A stretch of DNA of 64,000 nucleotides, taken from contig NC_080082.1 of assembly GCF_949987535.1 (NCBI RefSeq), positions 50,382,374-50,446,373 on the forward strand, read 5' to 3'. Of the stretch, positions 1 to 47,700 are shown in pieces (position 1 is the stretch's first letter; every line of letters starts with the position of its first letter). Position numbers and translations under genes: made by a program. This DNA is from Balaenoptera acutorostrata. Lineage: Eukaryota > Chordata > Mammalia > Artiodactyla > Balaenopteridae. The notes under the pieces were generated by a model. The model was given only the letters and a program-made list of their open reading frames with translations. It searched no databases and was not told where the DNA came from.

Positions 1-180
1 CAGCTCTGCCACCTTCTACCGTGTGCTGTGTGGCCTCGGGCAGGTCACTGTATCAACCAGTGCTTCAGTTTTCTCGTCTGTAAAATATAGTACCTACCTC
101 TCATGGAGATTGTGGGAGTTCAGCACAACTAAAGCTCTCGGCTCGGCACACAGTAAGTGCTCAGTCAACTGTAGCCTTGG
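1..180 (+). repeat. MIR SINE fragment
   Basis: Old tRNA-derived MIR: phrases like AGCTCTGCCACC, GGCCTCGGGCAGGTCACT, CTCGTCTGTAAAAT and CACACAGTAAGTGCTCA appear in MIR order. It lies in WDR62 intron 8. Confidence 0.7.
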
Positions 181-601
181 TAGGAAGGCCCCAAGCCAGG
201 GCCCCCTTACACAGGGAATTTTGATCATGTGTTTGTGAGGCTGAGAGAGAGAAGGCCTGATCTTTGTGCCCATTATCCTATGCTCAGAGAGAGAGGATGG
301 AGCTTGGGCTGAGTGAAAAGGGGAGAGAAATATGAACAGGAGTCGAAAATTCAAACGCTCTTAGGGGCCAGGCAGAAGCTTCCAGTTTACAGTCTCTGTA
401 TTAGAAGCAAAGCAAAGAAAGAAGATGGAGGAGTGAGAAGTGGAGTTGGAGTAGGAGAGATGGGTCACCACAAAGATCATAAGGGATGGCATTGCCAGGC
501 AGGGGGCAGCTCAGGCATCATCAGAGGCAGCTGTTACTACTCACAGTGACATTGATGGTCATTGATGACTCACGTGGCCTTGTCAGCTTCCTTTTCTGCA
601 G

Positions 602-32460
<31,859 letters not shown>

Positions 32461-32515
32461 GAGCCAGCACCCCCTCCACCGCAGCCCTGCTGCTTCTGAA
32501 GAAATATTTTACGCA

Positions 32516-32521
32516 AATAAA
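32516..32521 (+). terminator. WDR62: WDR62 poly(A) signal AATAAA
   Basis: Canonical AATAAA 56 bases after the TGA stop at 32458-32460, giving a very short 3' UTR of about 80 bases. Cleavage would be expected near 32535-32550. Confidence 0.85.
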
Positions 32522-32540
32522 CTGACAGCTTGGAGGAGTG

Positions 32541-35410
32541 GTTCCTGGTGCCTGTTCTGGCGCACCCACAAAGCCCCCTTCAGATGGATGCAGGGAGAGA
32601 GGGTAGAGAGCCCAGGGAACTCACAGATGCCCCAGTGCCAGGCCCTGTTCCAGGGCTCTGTCGTGGGGAACACAGGACCGTTGGGGAACTGCAGTAATGA
32701 TGACCCCAGCACCTGGCTCCCACGTCACTTGTCCCCAGCCCACTGAGCTGCTGTGGAGTCACGTGTGGTCCTTGCCCAGTGGGGCCCAGCTGTACTCTAG
32801 GGAGGGGCCAGCCCTTCTTCCCTGCCCCCTACTGATGCGCAAGAACCCACTGGAGCCTCTGTGATCACCATGTCCCAGACCCGGGCCACCAGTTCACATA
32901 CTGCCACAACACTGGCTTACAGCTCCTGGGCCAGGCCCATGCTGGATCCTGTGAGCTCCAGGCTTTTGTTCCCATTTGCAGCAGGGTAAAGTGAGGAAGG
33001 ACAAATCCAGGGAGCATGCCCAGGCCACCCAGCAACTGGGACCAGTAATTCCTTTCCCAGCAAGACTGTGTCCAGCTTCAACATCCCGTGAGCTCCCAGC
33101 ACTGGTACCAGCTTCCCTAGGCAGCAGGCATCTAGCCACGTGGCATGTCTGCTAAGAAGGACACTCTTGTGACCACAAAAGCCCTCACTGTCCCAAGTCT
33201 GTAAAAAGGAAGCCGGCAGGAGCAGGACCCTCCTAGAGCACAGTCGTACCATGCAGCCTGCTTGGCCTGAACCCCCACTTGCCTGTGAGTTCCTCCCTCC
33301 TCTGTTTGGTGATCACGGCCCACCAGAAACAGGCTCAGAGAGATCCAGTGCCTTGCCTCGGGTCCCATAGAGTTGAGAGTCAAATGAGGCTTGCCTAGTG
33401 GTAGAGCCAGACTTCAACGTGAGGACGTGGCTCTCTGTTGGCCCTGCAAACACTGAACCAATTATGCAGTTGTTGAAAAAAATCCTACCAGCCCCAAGGA
33501 ATTGCTGGTCCCAGCTGCAGTCACTGCTCTACACGGTAGGGGTAGAGCGAGGAACAGGACAAGCAAAGCATCTGCCCTCGTGGCATTCACCTTCTAGAAA
33601 GTGAAACACGACAGAAATTAAAATAACTGTCTAACTGTAGGTAAACTGAGGGCATTCCCTGTGCTGGTTGCAGGCCTTTCTTAGGTGATGTTGGAGCTGA
33701 GGCTTGATAGAGGGCACAGGCCGTGTGGACACTCGGGCAAGTATCCAGGCAGACAAAGGCCAGTGCAAAGGCCCCATGGCAAGCTCAGATGTACATGAAA
33801 GGAATAGCAGTGAAGCCAGGAGGCTGGAATGGAGTGAGCTCAGGGTGAGGGTAGGAGAGGAGGTGGGAGGAAGAATGGGTCCCACTGGGCAGGGCCTTGT
33901 TGTTTCATGACATTTAAATCCAAGACACATTCACAATACAGTTTTTTTCCCCTAAATAAAATCCCTGATCTTGGTGTTTGGGAAGATGCCCAGTATTGTT
34001 TATTTCTCAAGGCTCCCTCTCCCTGCCCCGGCCCACTGACCACCCCTGCAGACTGGAGACCCACTTGCCCTGCCCCTGCCTGCCTCGGCCACAGGTGCCT
34101 AAGATCTCTGAGGCGATTGGTTTCCAGGCCCATGGACACCCAGGGGACCACCTTGAGCCTCGCTCCCTCATGGATTTTACCCCTCCTCCCACCCTGTATC
34201 ATAGTTAAGTCTTCAACTCCAGGTAGCAAACACCTGGCTTAAGGGGCCCCAAGCTATAGAGACATTTGTTACTCTTGATTCTGTTCCTGCTCTATTTCAC
34301 CCTCTGTGAGTCTGAGTTTCACTCTCCAGCTTAGGCCCTCACAGTGGCAACATGGCTGCCATAGCTCCCAGCAGTACACCTTCAACCACCCAGGAGCAAA
34401 GACACAAAGCAGGGCAGCCACCTGGATAGTGGGGAAAAAGTGCAAAGCCTTCTTAGATGCCTCCCCTTTCAGAGCAGTTGCAGGCAACAGGAATGGAGTT
34501 GGCTTTAATTTGCTTGGACCAGCCACCTCCCCTGTCTTGGGCCTGTTACTGTCGCAACAAAATTGGGTTCTCTCAGCACAAAAGGAAGGTGGGCTGGTAG
34601 AGAGGATCCAGTGTGTCTGCCAGTCTCCACCTCCTAATGCCAAGCTCTTCAGCCCTGGAAGGACCAGACTTTCTTCAGACAAACCGACTGGTTAAGAAAC
34701 CACTGCTGATGAATGTGTGTGCATGCGACAGTGTTCCAGCAGGAAGAGGACAGCATGCTCACGTGGGATATTCGAAAGAGAGTTTAGCAGAGGGATCATT
34801 TGCAGAGAAGTGGACAGGGAACAGGGAAACCTCAGGGCCAGTGCATTACCCTAGACCGATAACAGAGGAGAGGTGTTACTCCCCACACAAGGCACAAGGG
34901 AGCAAAGTGGAACCCAGAAAAGCGAATCCTGGAGAGAGCTGCCCTGAGGGGAGTTGCATTCCTGGCAACCCCACAGGGAGGGAGTTGGGGGAACCCATCC
35001 CCCATCTTCTGCCGGGCTCCTCATTGTCTAAACCCCACTGGAAGCCAGAGGGCCCAGGAGCCCAAGTGATACTGACCACCCAGGTCAGCCTCCCAGGACA
35101 CAGAGCAGGACAGAAAAGGGACTTGGGGGCAAGTAAAGATACCCAGCCCCAGGGTTTTTCCCTAATGTGTTTTCAGCAACAACTCAGAAACCAGTTGTTC
35201 CAAGAGACATGGTGTTGGGCATGGAGAACTGGGCACCTGAGACGAACAAAATGGCTCCCATAACCCGCTCACTGGCTTGTTCTTCAGCGCATCTGGCCCC
35301 AGTGCATCTGGGCCTACGTCAGTCAGGTCCTAGATACTGGGCTGCCGACCCAGGCCAGGCACACCAGTGACAGCTGCGTGAAGTCCAACAATTGGGAGAT
35401 GGAGACACTT
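32541..35410. other. Intergenic WDR62-OVOL3, no gene recognised
   Basis: No exon chain, RNA gene or intact mobile element recognised. A copy of the recurrent ancient repeat lies at about 33520-33900. A 216-codon open frame at 34613-35263 lacks recognisable domains and is treated as chance. The sequence is moderately GC-rich. Confidence 0.6.
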
Positions 35411-35426
35411 AAAATCCCACTTTACA

Positions 35427-35556
35427 GGGACATCCCTGGCAGGCCAGAGGTTGAGACTCTGCCCTTCCACTGCAGGGCGCACAGGTTCGATCCCTGGTCA
35501 GGGAACTAAGATCTCACAAGCCGTGCAGTGCAGCCAAAAAAAAAAAAAAAAAAAAA
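35427..35556 (+). mobile_element. CHR-1-type SINE with diverged 15-bp TSD
   Basis: Sense copy with a long pure A tail (35536-35556). TSD AAATCCCACTTTACA at 35412-35426 and AAATCCCATTTTACA at 35557-35571, one mismatch. Confidence 0.9.
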
Positions 35557-35755
35557 AAATCCCATTTTACATGGGGTGATTGAAACTCAGATGCTTGCCT
35601 AGCCACCCCACCCTTCAAGACTTTTGAGCAACTCGCATTTATGTCTGCTGCATGCCATGGCGATCCTCTCCCTGGGTGATCTACATGGATTTTCAACACA
35701 AACCATTGGTAGGAAGACTCATTAGTCCCATTTCCAGATGAAGAAACAGGCTCAG

Positions 35756-36510
35756 AATACAGCTACTATGGAGAACAGTATGGAGGTTCCTTAAAAAACT
35801 GAAAATAGAACTACCATACGACCCAGCAATCCCACTACTGGGCATATACCCTGAGAAAACCATAATTCAAAAAGAGTCATGTACCACAATGTTCATTGCA
35901 GCACTATTTACAATAGCCAGGACATGGAAGCAACCTAAGTGTCCATCAACAGATGAATGGATAAAGAAGATGCGGCACATATATACAATGGAATATTAGC
36001 CATAAAAAGAAACGAAATTGAGCTATTTGTAGTGAGGTGGATGGACCTAGAGTCTGTCATACATAGTGAAGTAAGTCAGAAAGAGAAAAAGAAATACAGT
36101 ATGCTAACACATATATATGGAATCTAAGGGGGAAAAAAAAGTCATGAAGAACCTAGGGGCAAGACGGGAATAAAGACACAGACCTACTAGAGAATGGACT
36201 TGAGGATATGGGGAGGGGGAAGGGTAAGATGTGACAGGGTGAGAGAGTGGCATGGACATATATACACTACCAAATGTAAAATAGATAGCTAGTGGGAAGC
36301 AGCCGTATAGCACAGGGAGATCAGCTTGGTGCTTTGTGACCACCTAGAGGGGTGGGATAGGGAGGGTGGGAGGGAGGGAGACGCAAGAGGGAAGAGATAT
36401 GGGAACATGTGTATATGTATAACTGATTCACTTTGTTATGAAGCAGAAATTAACACACCATTGTAAAGCAATTATATTCCAATAGAGATGTTAAAAAAAA
36501 AAAAGAAAGA
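35756..36510 (+). mobile_element. Young 5'-truncated L1 3' end with perfect 15-bp TSD
   Basis: Sense L1 including the ORF2 C-terminal region (ACCCAGCAATCCCACTACTG, CACTATTTACAATAGCCAGG, GGAATATTAGCCATAAAAAG) and a cetartiodactyl 3' UTR, ending in an A-rich tail. TSD AAGAAACAGGCTCAG at 35741-35755 and 36511-36525 is perfect. About 755 bases of the full element remain, so it cannot move by itself. Confidence 0.95.
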
Positions 36511-36525
36511 AAGAAACAGGCTCAG

Positions 36526-37860
36526 CAAGACAAGATGTGACTTGCCCCAGGTCCTACAGAGATAAAGTGGCAAAGCTCTGGGCCAGCAGGCTTCCAGCCC
36601 TTCCTCTGTTGCTTCCGCAAATGAATTAGCAGGACTGACTCTCAGGAAATGTGAAGAAATGAATAAATATTGCTTCTTTCACCATCAAGCCTTTTATACA
36701 CTGTTCCTCTGCCTGGAAAACCCTCCCTGTTTACCAGAAACCTCTTCTTCCTTCAAGGCTCACACCTAGGAAGTCATCCCTGAACCCTTAGACTGGATCA
36801 GGAGCCTCTTCTGGGTCCCCTGAGCCCCCTGGCTTTTCCCCACTGAAGCTTGGGCCACTCTGCCTGTGCTTCCGCCATCAGAGCCTTGGTCATGCTGGAC
36901 TGTCACTGCTGTGTCTCCCCCACGGACATTTATGTCTTCATTTTCAGTGCTGAGCTAGGCCTGGCCTATAGTTGGAGCTCAGAAAATCATTGGGTGACTA
37001 AGTGAAAGTAACTGCATGGGGAATATTCAAAATCCTTAACCCCTGGCTAAGAAGCCAATGACCAATCTAGAACGGAGCCTAGCCAGAGTCCTGGGGTAAG
37101 GGTCCTGGGAGCCCCTGGCTGTGTCAGGTGACCCCTTATAGTTCCTGGACCGTAGGAGAGTGAGGGAGTTACTAGGAGCTGGACTAGTAACAAACCAGTA
37201 TTGTGATACCCCGTACACTTGAACAGTGCTTCCGGCTGGACGTCAGCTCGGGGCATCTGCGGATCAGAGAGGTAGAGTTTCCTGCTTGAAGATGCACATG
37301 CTGGATCCTCACTTTGACCTTACCAATTGGACCCTGCTGTCTCTCCACCCTCTGGAGCAAGCAATCACAGTCAGCCCCTCCCCTGCTTCCTCGAACGGCT
37401 GCTGTGATTTGAATAACCAAGCAGGCTGTTGGAGGTCCGGTAGTGACTGATTTGCTTGACAAACAGACCCTCAGGTCCTTGGCCCTGCTGGTACTATGGA
37501 AAAACACTCAGCCCCACTGGGGTCTCTGTTTCCTCTCTCCACCCCCAAGAGCTGCTTAGGCTCCAGTCTTGCCCTTGCTTGACCTCCCTGGGGGCCCTAG
37601 TGCTTGTCTTCCCCTGGAGGCTGGAGAGTACCCTCAGGAACCGGGCAGAGGAGAAGGGGGAGGAATGGCAGGGCCCAAGGCAGAGGTAACTGGAGCCAGC
37701 TAAGTCTGCCCCCTGGGCCTGTCACAAAATTTGCATGGAGAGAATGAGACCTCTCCGTGGCTTCCCCCTCCCTTCCCACCTGGAATAGTCCTCCTGGGCC
37801 TGAGGTCTGACAGCAGGCGGAGGAAGCAGCCCTGTGTGTGGGGAGCTGTTCCCGGTGGTG
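36526..37860. other. Intergenic upstream of OVOL3, with L2-like remnant
   Basis: About 36690-36990 looks like an L2 3' end (TTCCTCTGCCTGGAAAACCC, AACCTCTTCTTCCTTCAAGG, ATTTATGTCTTCATTTTCAG). The rest, up to the OVOL3 start, shows no gene. An OVOL3 promoter must lie near 37.6-37.86 kb, but I see no distinctive element. Confidence 0.5.
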
Positions 37861-39843
<1,983 letters not shown>

Positions 39844-39872
39844 CAGAGGAAAGGCACGCATAGAACACAGCA

Positions 39873-39878
39873 TTTATT
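39873..39878 (-). terminator. POLR2I: POLR2I poly(A) signal (AATAAA on - strand)
   Basis: TTTATT on the + strand is AATAAA read on the - strand, about 20 bases after the POLR2I stop at 39898. Cleavage 10-30 bases downstream would fall near 39845-39863, inside or next to the OVOL3 3' end. Confidence 0.8.
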
Positions 39879-39897
39879 ACACAAGAGGGAGAGTGGT

Positions 39898-41069
<1,172 letters not shown>

Positions 41070-41745
41070 GGCGACTCACTGCCCGCCTAGCCTTCAGCGC
41101 TTGCTCCGCCGCGCGACAGGTCGCGGGAAGGGTCAGATCTCTTAGCTTCGCCAGAAGAGGGGAGGAGCTGTGCACATGTAATGGCTCCCAGCGGCTTTGT
41201 GCTCGCTGATGTGAGCTGAGGTTTGATTAATTACTTGCTTCAATCTTTTGATATCCTAGAATATGGCTTCCAACTTCTGGGCCTTTCTTCCCCAGTTTAC
41301 AGAATAGTGTGGTACGAGAACCGGGAAAAATGATGCGTCACGTAACCCGCAAAGTGCTGAGTGTAAATGGAGAGGCCTCGGCCCTTTGCAGGTTGAAGCC
41401 CAGTGCACATGCGCGAGTTTACCCTTCGCGGACAGGGGTAGCTCTTGCCAGTCCTTCCTCTAGGCTTCAGCCTTCGCCCGCCAGGCCGTTTCCCGTGACG
41501 CTATTGGAAGAACTGTGCACCGTGGAAGACTTCTCAGGATTGGCTGGGCCTACCCAGGACTTCTTCCTGGCGGCGGCGAAGAGACGCAGCGATTGGCGGA
41601 CCCCCCCCCCCCCCGGGCGGGAGGGCGTGGATTGGCCAGGTCCGGGAGCAGGGGGAGGGGCTGATATCCCAGAAGCGGCGGCGGCGGCTGCGGAGCTGGT
41701 GTGAGGAGGCCGAGTGGGTTGCGGGCCCCCGCAGGGCGCGGCGAG

Positions 41746-44700
41746 ATGGAGGTGACGGGGTTGTCGGCGCCTACAGTGAACGTTTTCATCAGCAGCTCTC
41801 TCAACACCTTTCGCTCCCAGAAGCGGTACAGTCGCAGCCTCACCATAGCTGAGTTCAAGGTGTGGCCGTGGGGGCGGGGTCCGGAGGGGCGGGGCCAAGA
41901 AGAAATGGAGGGTCTTCCCCAGCGCAGGGAAGGGGCCAGAGATAAGACGAGGTTGCAGAGGTTCGGGACTGGACCTCAGCGGGGCGGGGCCACAGGGAAC
42001 CTGAGGTTCCAGAGAATGGGTGCGGGGCCAGAGAAAATCAGAGGTTGCAGGGAGTGGGGGCAAGACCAGAGGAGGTGGGGCCAGGGATAACCAGGTGGGT
42101 CCTAAATGGTAGGTCTCTTGGAGGAGCGAGGAAGGGGTGATGGTTATTGATACAAAGGGCGGAGTCTCAGGGCAGAGAGTGGGGCCACTGACAGCCTTGC
42201 ACCTCGTCCCCGCCTCCCCATCTTGTATCCTCACAGTGTAAACTACAGCTGGTTGTGGGCAGCCCTGCTTCTTGCATGGAATTGGAGCTGTATGGACCTG
42301 ACGACAAGTTCTACAGCAAGCTGGATCAGGAGGATGCACTGCTGGGCTCTTACCCCGTAGATGACGGCTGTCGCATCCATGTGAGGCCTCCCTACCTGGG
42401 ATCCCTTCCGTCCATTCATTTATTTATTCAATAGATGCTTGCTGTGCTTTGCGCTGTGTGATAACCAAAATAGGCCCTAACCGCATGGAGCTCCCAGTCC
42501 AGCAGGGAGAGAGACAGACCCATCACCAGACACTGGCAGCCAGATTGGTCTGGACTGGGCTGAGAAAAGCCTAGGGGACTGGAGGCATCCAGAAGAGGTG
42601 CCTGACCCCACCTCGGGGTATCATAAGGGACTTCCTGAAGTTAGGGATGCCTGAGTTGAGATCTGAAGGATGACCTAAGAGAAGAGGTGGGAGGGGCATG
42701 CCAGGCAGAGGGAACAGAGTGTGAGTTGGGTCAGGGTGAGCAAAGAGGCTCACATGTTGGGAGAAGCCAGAACACAGAGGACCTCTGCATGCATCAGCTC
42801 ACATCATCCTCTCTGTCCTCAGTCTTCCCCGCCCCGCCAAAACTCTGCAGACATCCTAGCATCCCAGGTGAACTTTGCATGTGCTATTCTCTGTGCCTGA
42901 ATGGTTCTTTTTTCTATGCCCACATGGCTCACTCCTTTCTTCCAGTCTTTACTTAAATGTCACCTTCCGGGTGTGAGGGCTTCATTGCCCTCAGTGTAAA
43001 ATTTAAACCTCCTCCCTTTCCCACTTTCTTTGATTTTTGTCCTTCTCACTAATCACCTGTGGCATACTATGGATTTTTCTCCAATACCTGGAACAGTGCC
43101 TGGCACAGAGAGGATGCTCGGTGAAACATTGTTGAATGATGAGTTGAATGTATAAAATAATACTTGGAAAATGACGTAATTAGCCCTATTTTGCAGAAGA
43201 GAAAACTTAGTTTCAGTACGGAATTTACTTTCCTGAGGAGAAAAATAGCTAGAATTTTTACCTCAATCTGCATGGCTCCAGAAGTTAGTGTACCCAGAGA
43301 ACTAGGTCTTTTTTGTTTCTTTCAGTTATTCATAACTGTTCATTGAGCATCCACATTATGCCAGGGATATAGCTGTGAATCAAGTCTGAGAAGGTCTGTG
43401 TTTTAGCTCTGTCCAGTGAGTGCAGTAGGCGTTAGCTAAATATTCACAGGAACAAATGTAAAGGGTTGGTGAGATGAGGGCCATGCAGGAGGAGATCACA
43501 GAGCTGGGAGATCCTATACTGGGGAGCCTGACGCATCAATGAGATCCAGGAGGACTTCCTGGAGGAGGTGCTGCTGAACAGAGACCTGAAGTTAACTGAA
43601 GAAGGGGAAGGCGTGCTCCAGGAGGAGGGCACAGCATGTGCAAACACTCTGAGGTGGGAGGGAGCAGAGTGGGGTACAGGGGCTGAAGAGTGACCTGTCC
43701 TGTTTTGGTGGGAAGTGGAAGCCAGGGGAGGACTCTGAGCCAGGAGAGTCCTGGTCTGACTCAGGTGTTCACAGGCTCCCTCTGACTGCGTGTGGGGAAC
43801 AGACTGTGGAGGACAGAGGAGTAGGAAAACCAAGGAGGAGGCTGCTTCCATAGTCCAGTTGAGGTGATGGGTCCTGGACCATTGTGGGAGCAGGTCGGGA
43901 CTGTGCTGAGCCCATAGGACTGACTTTGGACTGACCTGGGCAGTCTCAGCATTGGGATGCTGGTGGGTCAGGCAGGGCAGTGGCGTCCTCAAACAGGAGG
44001 GTTTCACACATGGATTCAGGTATAGACAGGCTGCTGACTTCTGAGGCCATACAAGGAAAGTTTCCCAGAGGTGGAGCCTCTGGAGAATTTGTATTTTTTC
44101 TAAAATTCTTTTTCTGTTTATAAATATCACCCATATTTCTTTTTTTCTCTTTTTTTAAAATTTATTTATTTATTTTTGGCTGTGTTGGGTCTTCGTTGCT
44201 GCATGCGGCTTTCTCTAGTTATGGCGAGCGGGGGCTACTCTTCGTTGCAGTGCGCAGGCTTATTGTGGTGGTTTCTCTTGTTGCAGAGCACAGGCTCTAG
44301 GTGTGTGGGCTTCAGTAGTTGTGGCTCGCGCGCTCTAGAGCACAGGCTCAGTAGTTGTGGCGCACAGGCTTAGTTGCTCTGCGGCATGTGGGATCTTCCC
44401 GGACCAGGGCTCAAACCCGTGTCCCCTGCATTGGCAGGCGGATTCTTAACCACTGTGCCACCAGGGAAGCCCTCACCCATATTTCTTGCAGCAATGAATG
44501 ACAGCAATCTCAAACTTAGAAAAACCCCTGATATAGAAAGTGGAAATTCTTAGTGATCGTTAGCCAGAGATAAGGGCCATTTCTATTTTGCCCAGTGGCT
44601 CAGGCCAAACACTTTAGGGTGTTCCTCACCCCTGTCTTTCCCTCACACCCACATCTAATCTGTCCACAGATCCATGGGCTCCACCCACAAAAATCTATCC

Positions 44701-47700
44701 AGAATCCAGATTCTCCCTCACTGCCCCTACCCTGGCCCAGCCTCCATCCTCTCCCTCCTGGACCATCACACAAGCCGTCTCCCTGCTCCCATCCCTGTGC
44801 CCCTCCGTCTGCTTCCCACACTCAGCTGAGGGAGCGTGTAAACACCTGTGTCAGATCAGAGCCCTCCTGGCTGATCCCTTCCCTGGCTGCATCTCATTCT
44901 AGGTAAAAGCCAAAGTCTCCAGTGATCTGTTGTGTCTCCCACTCTCCCCCTGGCTCACTCCACTGCCGCCGTGCTGGCCCTGCTGTTTCTCAAAGGGGCT
45001 AAAGACATTTCTACATCTGGGACTTTGTGCTTGTTCCTTCAGGCCTGTCTCAGACATCCCCTCCTTCCAGAAGCCTCTTTGTTGTATTTGTCTGCATAGA
45101 ACCTTGTCGTCATCTGGTGTTTAACACCCATCTCTGTGCATTTGTTTCTGGTTGGCCTCCCAGCAGAATGAGCACTCCTTGAGGGCAGGGATTGATCTAT
45201 TTTTGTACCGTGTCCCTAGTACCCAGCACGGGGCCCAGCTGGGTGCCTTGGAGGAGCTGAGCAGGCGATGAGTGAGTAAATGTTGGGGGTGGTACAGGAA
45301 GAGATGCACCAGGATCTGGAAGTTGGGGTCAGCCTAGGAGGGTCCCAGAGGTCCAGAGAGGATAGACACACTGCCCAGAGGGTTCATGAGCAAGGCCTGA
45401 GTTCTGCCCTTCGGTTCCAGTGTCCTGGGGCCATCAGTGATGTGGATGCCAGTATGTAGGGGTCATCTGGAAGCAGATGCAGCCTCCAGGGCCTTGGATG
45501 GGTGGTGGAGAGGGAGATGGCCGTTGTAGACACCTGCTCTCACCCCTTCGGCTGGGCTCCGGGCCGGCGAGAAGGCTGGAGTAAAGGTGAGGGTAGAGGA
45601 ATGTGGTTTTTCCGAGACAGGAGAGACTTAAATCTACGGAATGCTCCAACGTGCAGCCACACTCGACCCCCCGCAGCATCCCAGGCCTCCCTGCCCAGAC
45701 CCTGATCCCCTGACCTCCCTCCCCTCACTGCAGGTCATTGACCACAGCGGTGCCCGTCTTGGGGAGTATGAGGACATGTCCAAGGTGGAGAAATACGAGC
45801 TCTCACAAGAAGCCTACGACCAGAGGCAAAGTACGGGGTGCACAAGGAGGGGGTGGGGGCCCGTGGGGGCTAGGGGAGGCGGTGGGGAGCAGACAGGATA
45901 GATGGGGACACTGAGGGCGAGTCGGTGGTGTGGGCAGTGGGGCAGGCAAGCGTGGGGGAGTCGAGGGGGTGGGGTGAGGTTGGCGTGGGGACAGACAGCT
46001 CATGGGAGAACAGTCGGGTGGACGGTCATGAGGTGTGAATGGAGGCTGGGGGGTGTGGCCGATTGTGGGCAGGCAGACAGGGCCATGAGAAAGTAGAGGG
46101 GGCCTGAGAGGAAGGTCTGGGGTGTCTATGTGTATGTGGGGTCAGATGGGGGGGCGGTCAGGGTCACACTGGGGCACGGTGTAGGGGGCAGAGCATGGTA
46201 GAATATGTGGAACCAACAGGACAGTGAGGTGCAGGCATGTGAGGACAGATGAGAATATGTGGTGGGGAAGATGAAGGTTTCCGGGCCTGGGTGGAGGCAA
46301 GCGTGATACTGAAGGGACGGGAGGATGGGGAACCGCAAAAGACTGCAGGCAGGCACCTTCCCTTTAGTTTTGGGATTGTGGGGAGGCCAAGGGGTCCTGG
46401 GGAGAGGCCAGGGCTGTGGTGGGAGACTTGGGGGGTTTGGGTGACAGTCCTTCAACACCCAGCACGGAAGGGTTTCCTTCGGAGTGTTGGCCCCGTGAGG
46501 GTGGCAGATTATCTCATTAGGCCAGAGGTCGACCCAGGTGGTCTCCCATGTCTGACCCTCACCCCCTACCCCACCCACAGACTCAGTCCGCTCCTTCCTG
46601 AAGCGCAACAAGCTAGGTCGATACAGTGAAGAAGAGCGGGCACAGCAGGAGGCCGAGAGTTCCCAGCGCCTTACCGAGGAGGCCCAGGCCGGTACCATCC
46701 CCGTGGGCAGCCGCTGTGAGGTGCAGGCGCCTGGGCAGCCCCCTCGCCGGGGCACCGTCATGTATGTAGGTGCGTGGCTCACCGAGGCCTCGTGTCCTGC
46801 CTTGAGGTGGGCAGTGCTGGGGACCCAGCCCTCAAGGGGATCTAGTCCAGGAAGGGAGATGGACCCAGGGGCTAACTGTGACAGCCTGGTATGTTCACGG
46901 CAGGGAAGTGGGAAGCAGAGGCCATATGACCTGAGTTGTGATGGAGGAAGTGGAGGCCAGAGGGATCAATTCTGAGGTGGAAGCCTGGGGCACAGTGGTC
47001 AGAGCTGAGATGGGGAGACAGGCAGAATTGTTAGGCCTGTGATGGGGGAAGCACAGACCGAAGTGATCAGGGCACGCCCGGGCCATGGGCAAGGCTGGAC
47101 TGTGCTGGGCCTCGGAGACAGGAGGGAGCAGTGTGGGGGTTTTTTGGGTTTTTTAATGACAGTTTTATTGAGATATAACTTATATACCATAAAATTCACC
47201 CATTTAGGGAACTCCCTGGCGGTCCAGTGGTTAGGACTCCACACTATCACTGCCAAGGGCCCACATTCAATCCCTGGTTGGGGAACTAAGATCCCGCTAG
47301 CTGCGCCACGCAGCCAGAAACAAAAATCACCCATTTAAAGAGTATCATTCATTAGCTTTTAGTTCACGGGAATCGTGCAACCATCACCACAGTCGGTTTT
47401 ACATTTTCATCACCCTAAAAGGAAACCCTGTAACCATTAGCAGCTACTCCCCATTTCTGAAACCCCAGCGCCCCCAGTCCACATAGCTGGCTACTAATCT
47501 ATGTTATGTCTCTGTAGATTTGCCTATTCTGGAAGTTTCATATAAATGGAATCATATAATATATGGTCTTTTGAGACTAGCTTCTTTCACTAGAACCATA
47601 ATTTCAAGGATCATCCATGTTGTAGTATGTGGCAGTATTTCATTTCTTTTTATTACCAAATAATATTGCATTGTATGCAACACCACATTTTATTTATTCA

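Noticed and set aside
34613..35263. 216-codon open frame between WDR62 and OVOL3
   Set aside because: No recognisable domain, no splice or promoter context and amino-acid make-up like noncoding DNA. Probably chance in moderately GC-rich sequence, though conservation was not tested.
43444..44130. 228-codon open frame on the - strand in TBCB intron 2
   Set aside because: It lies antisense across an ancient repeat whose sense copies recur elsewhere. Long open frames arise there by composition.
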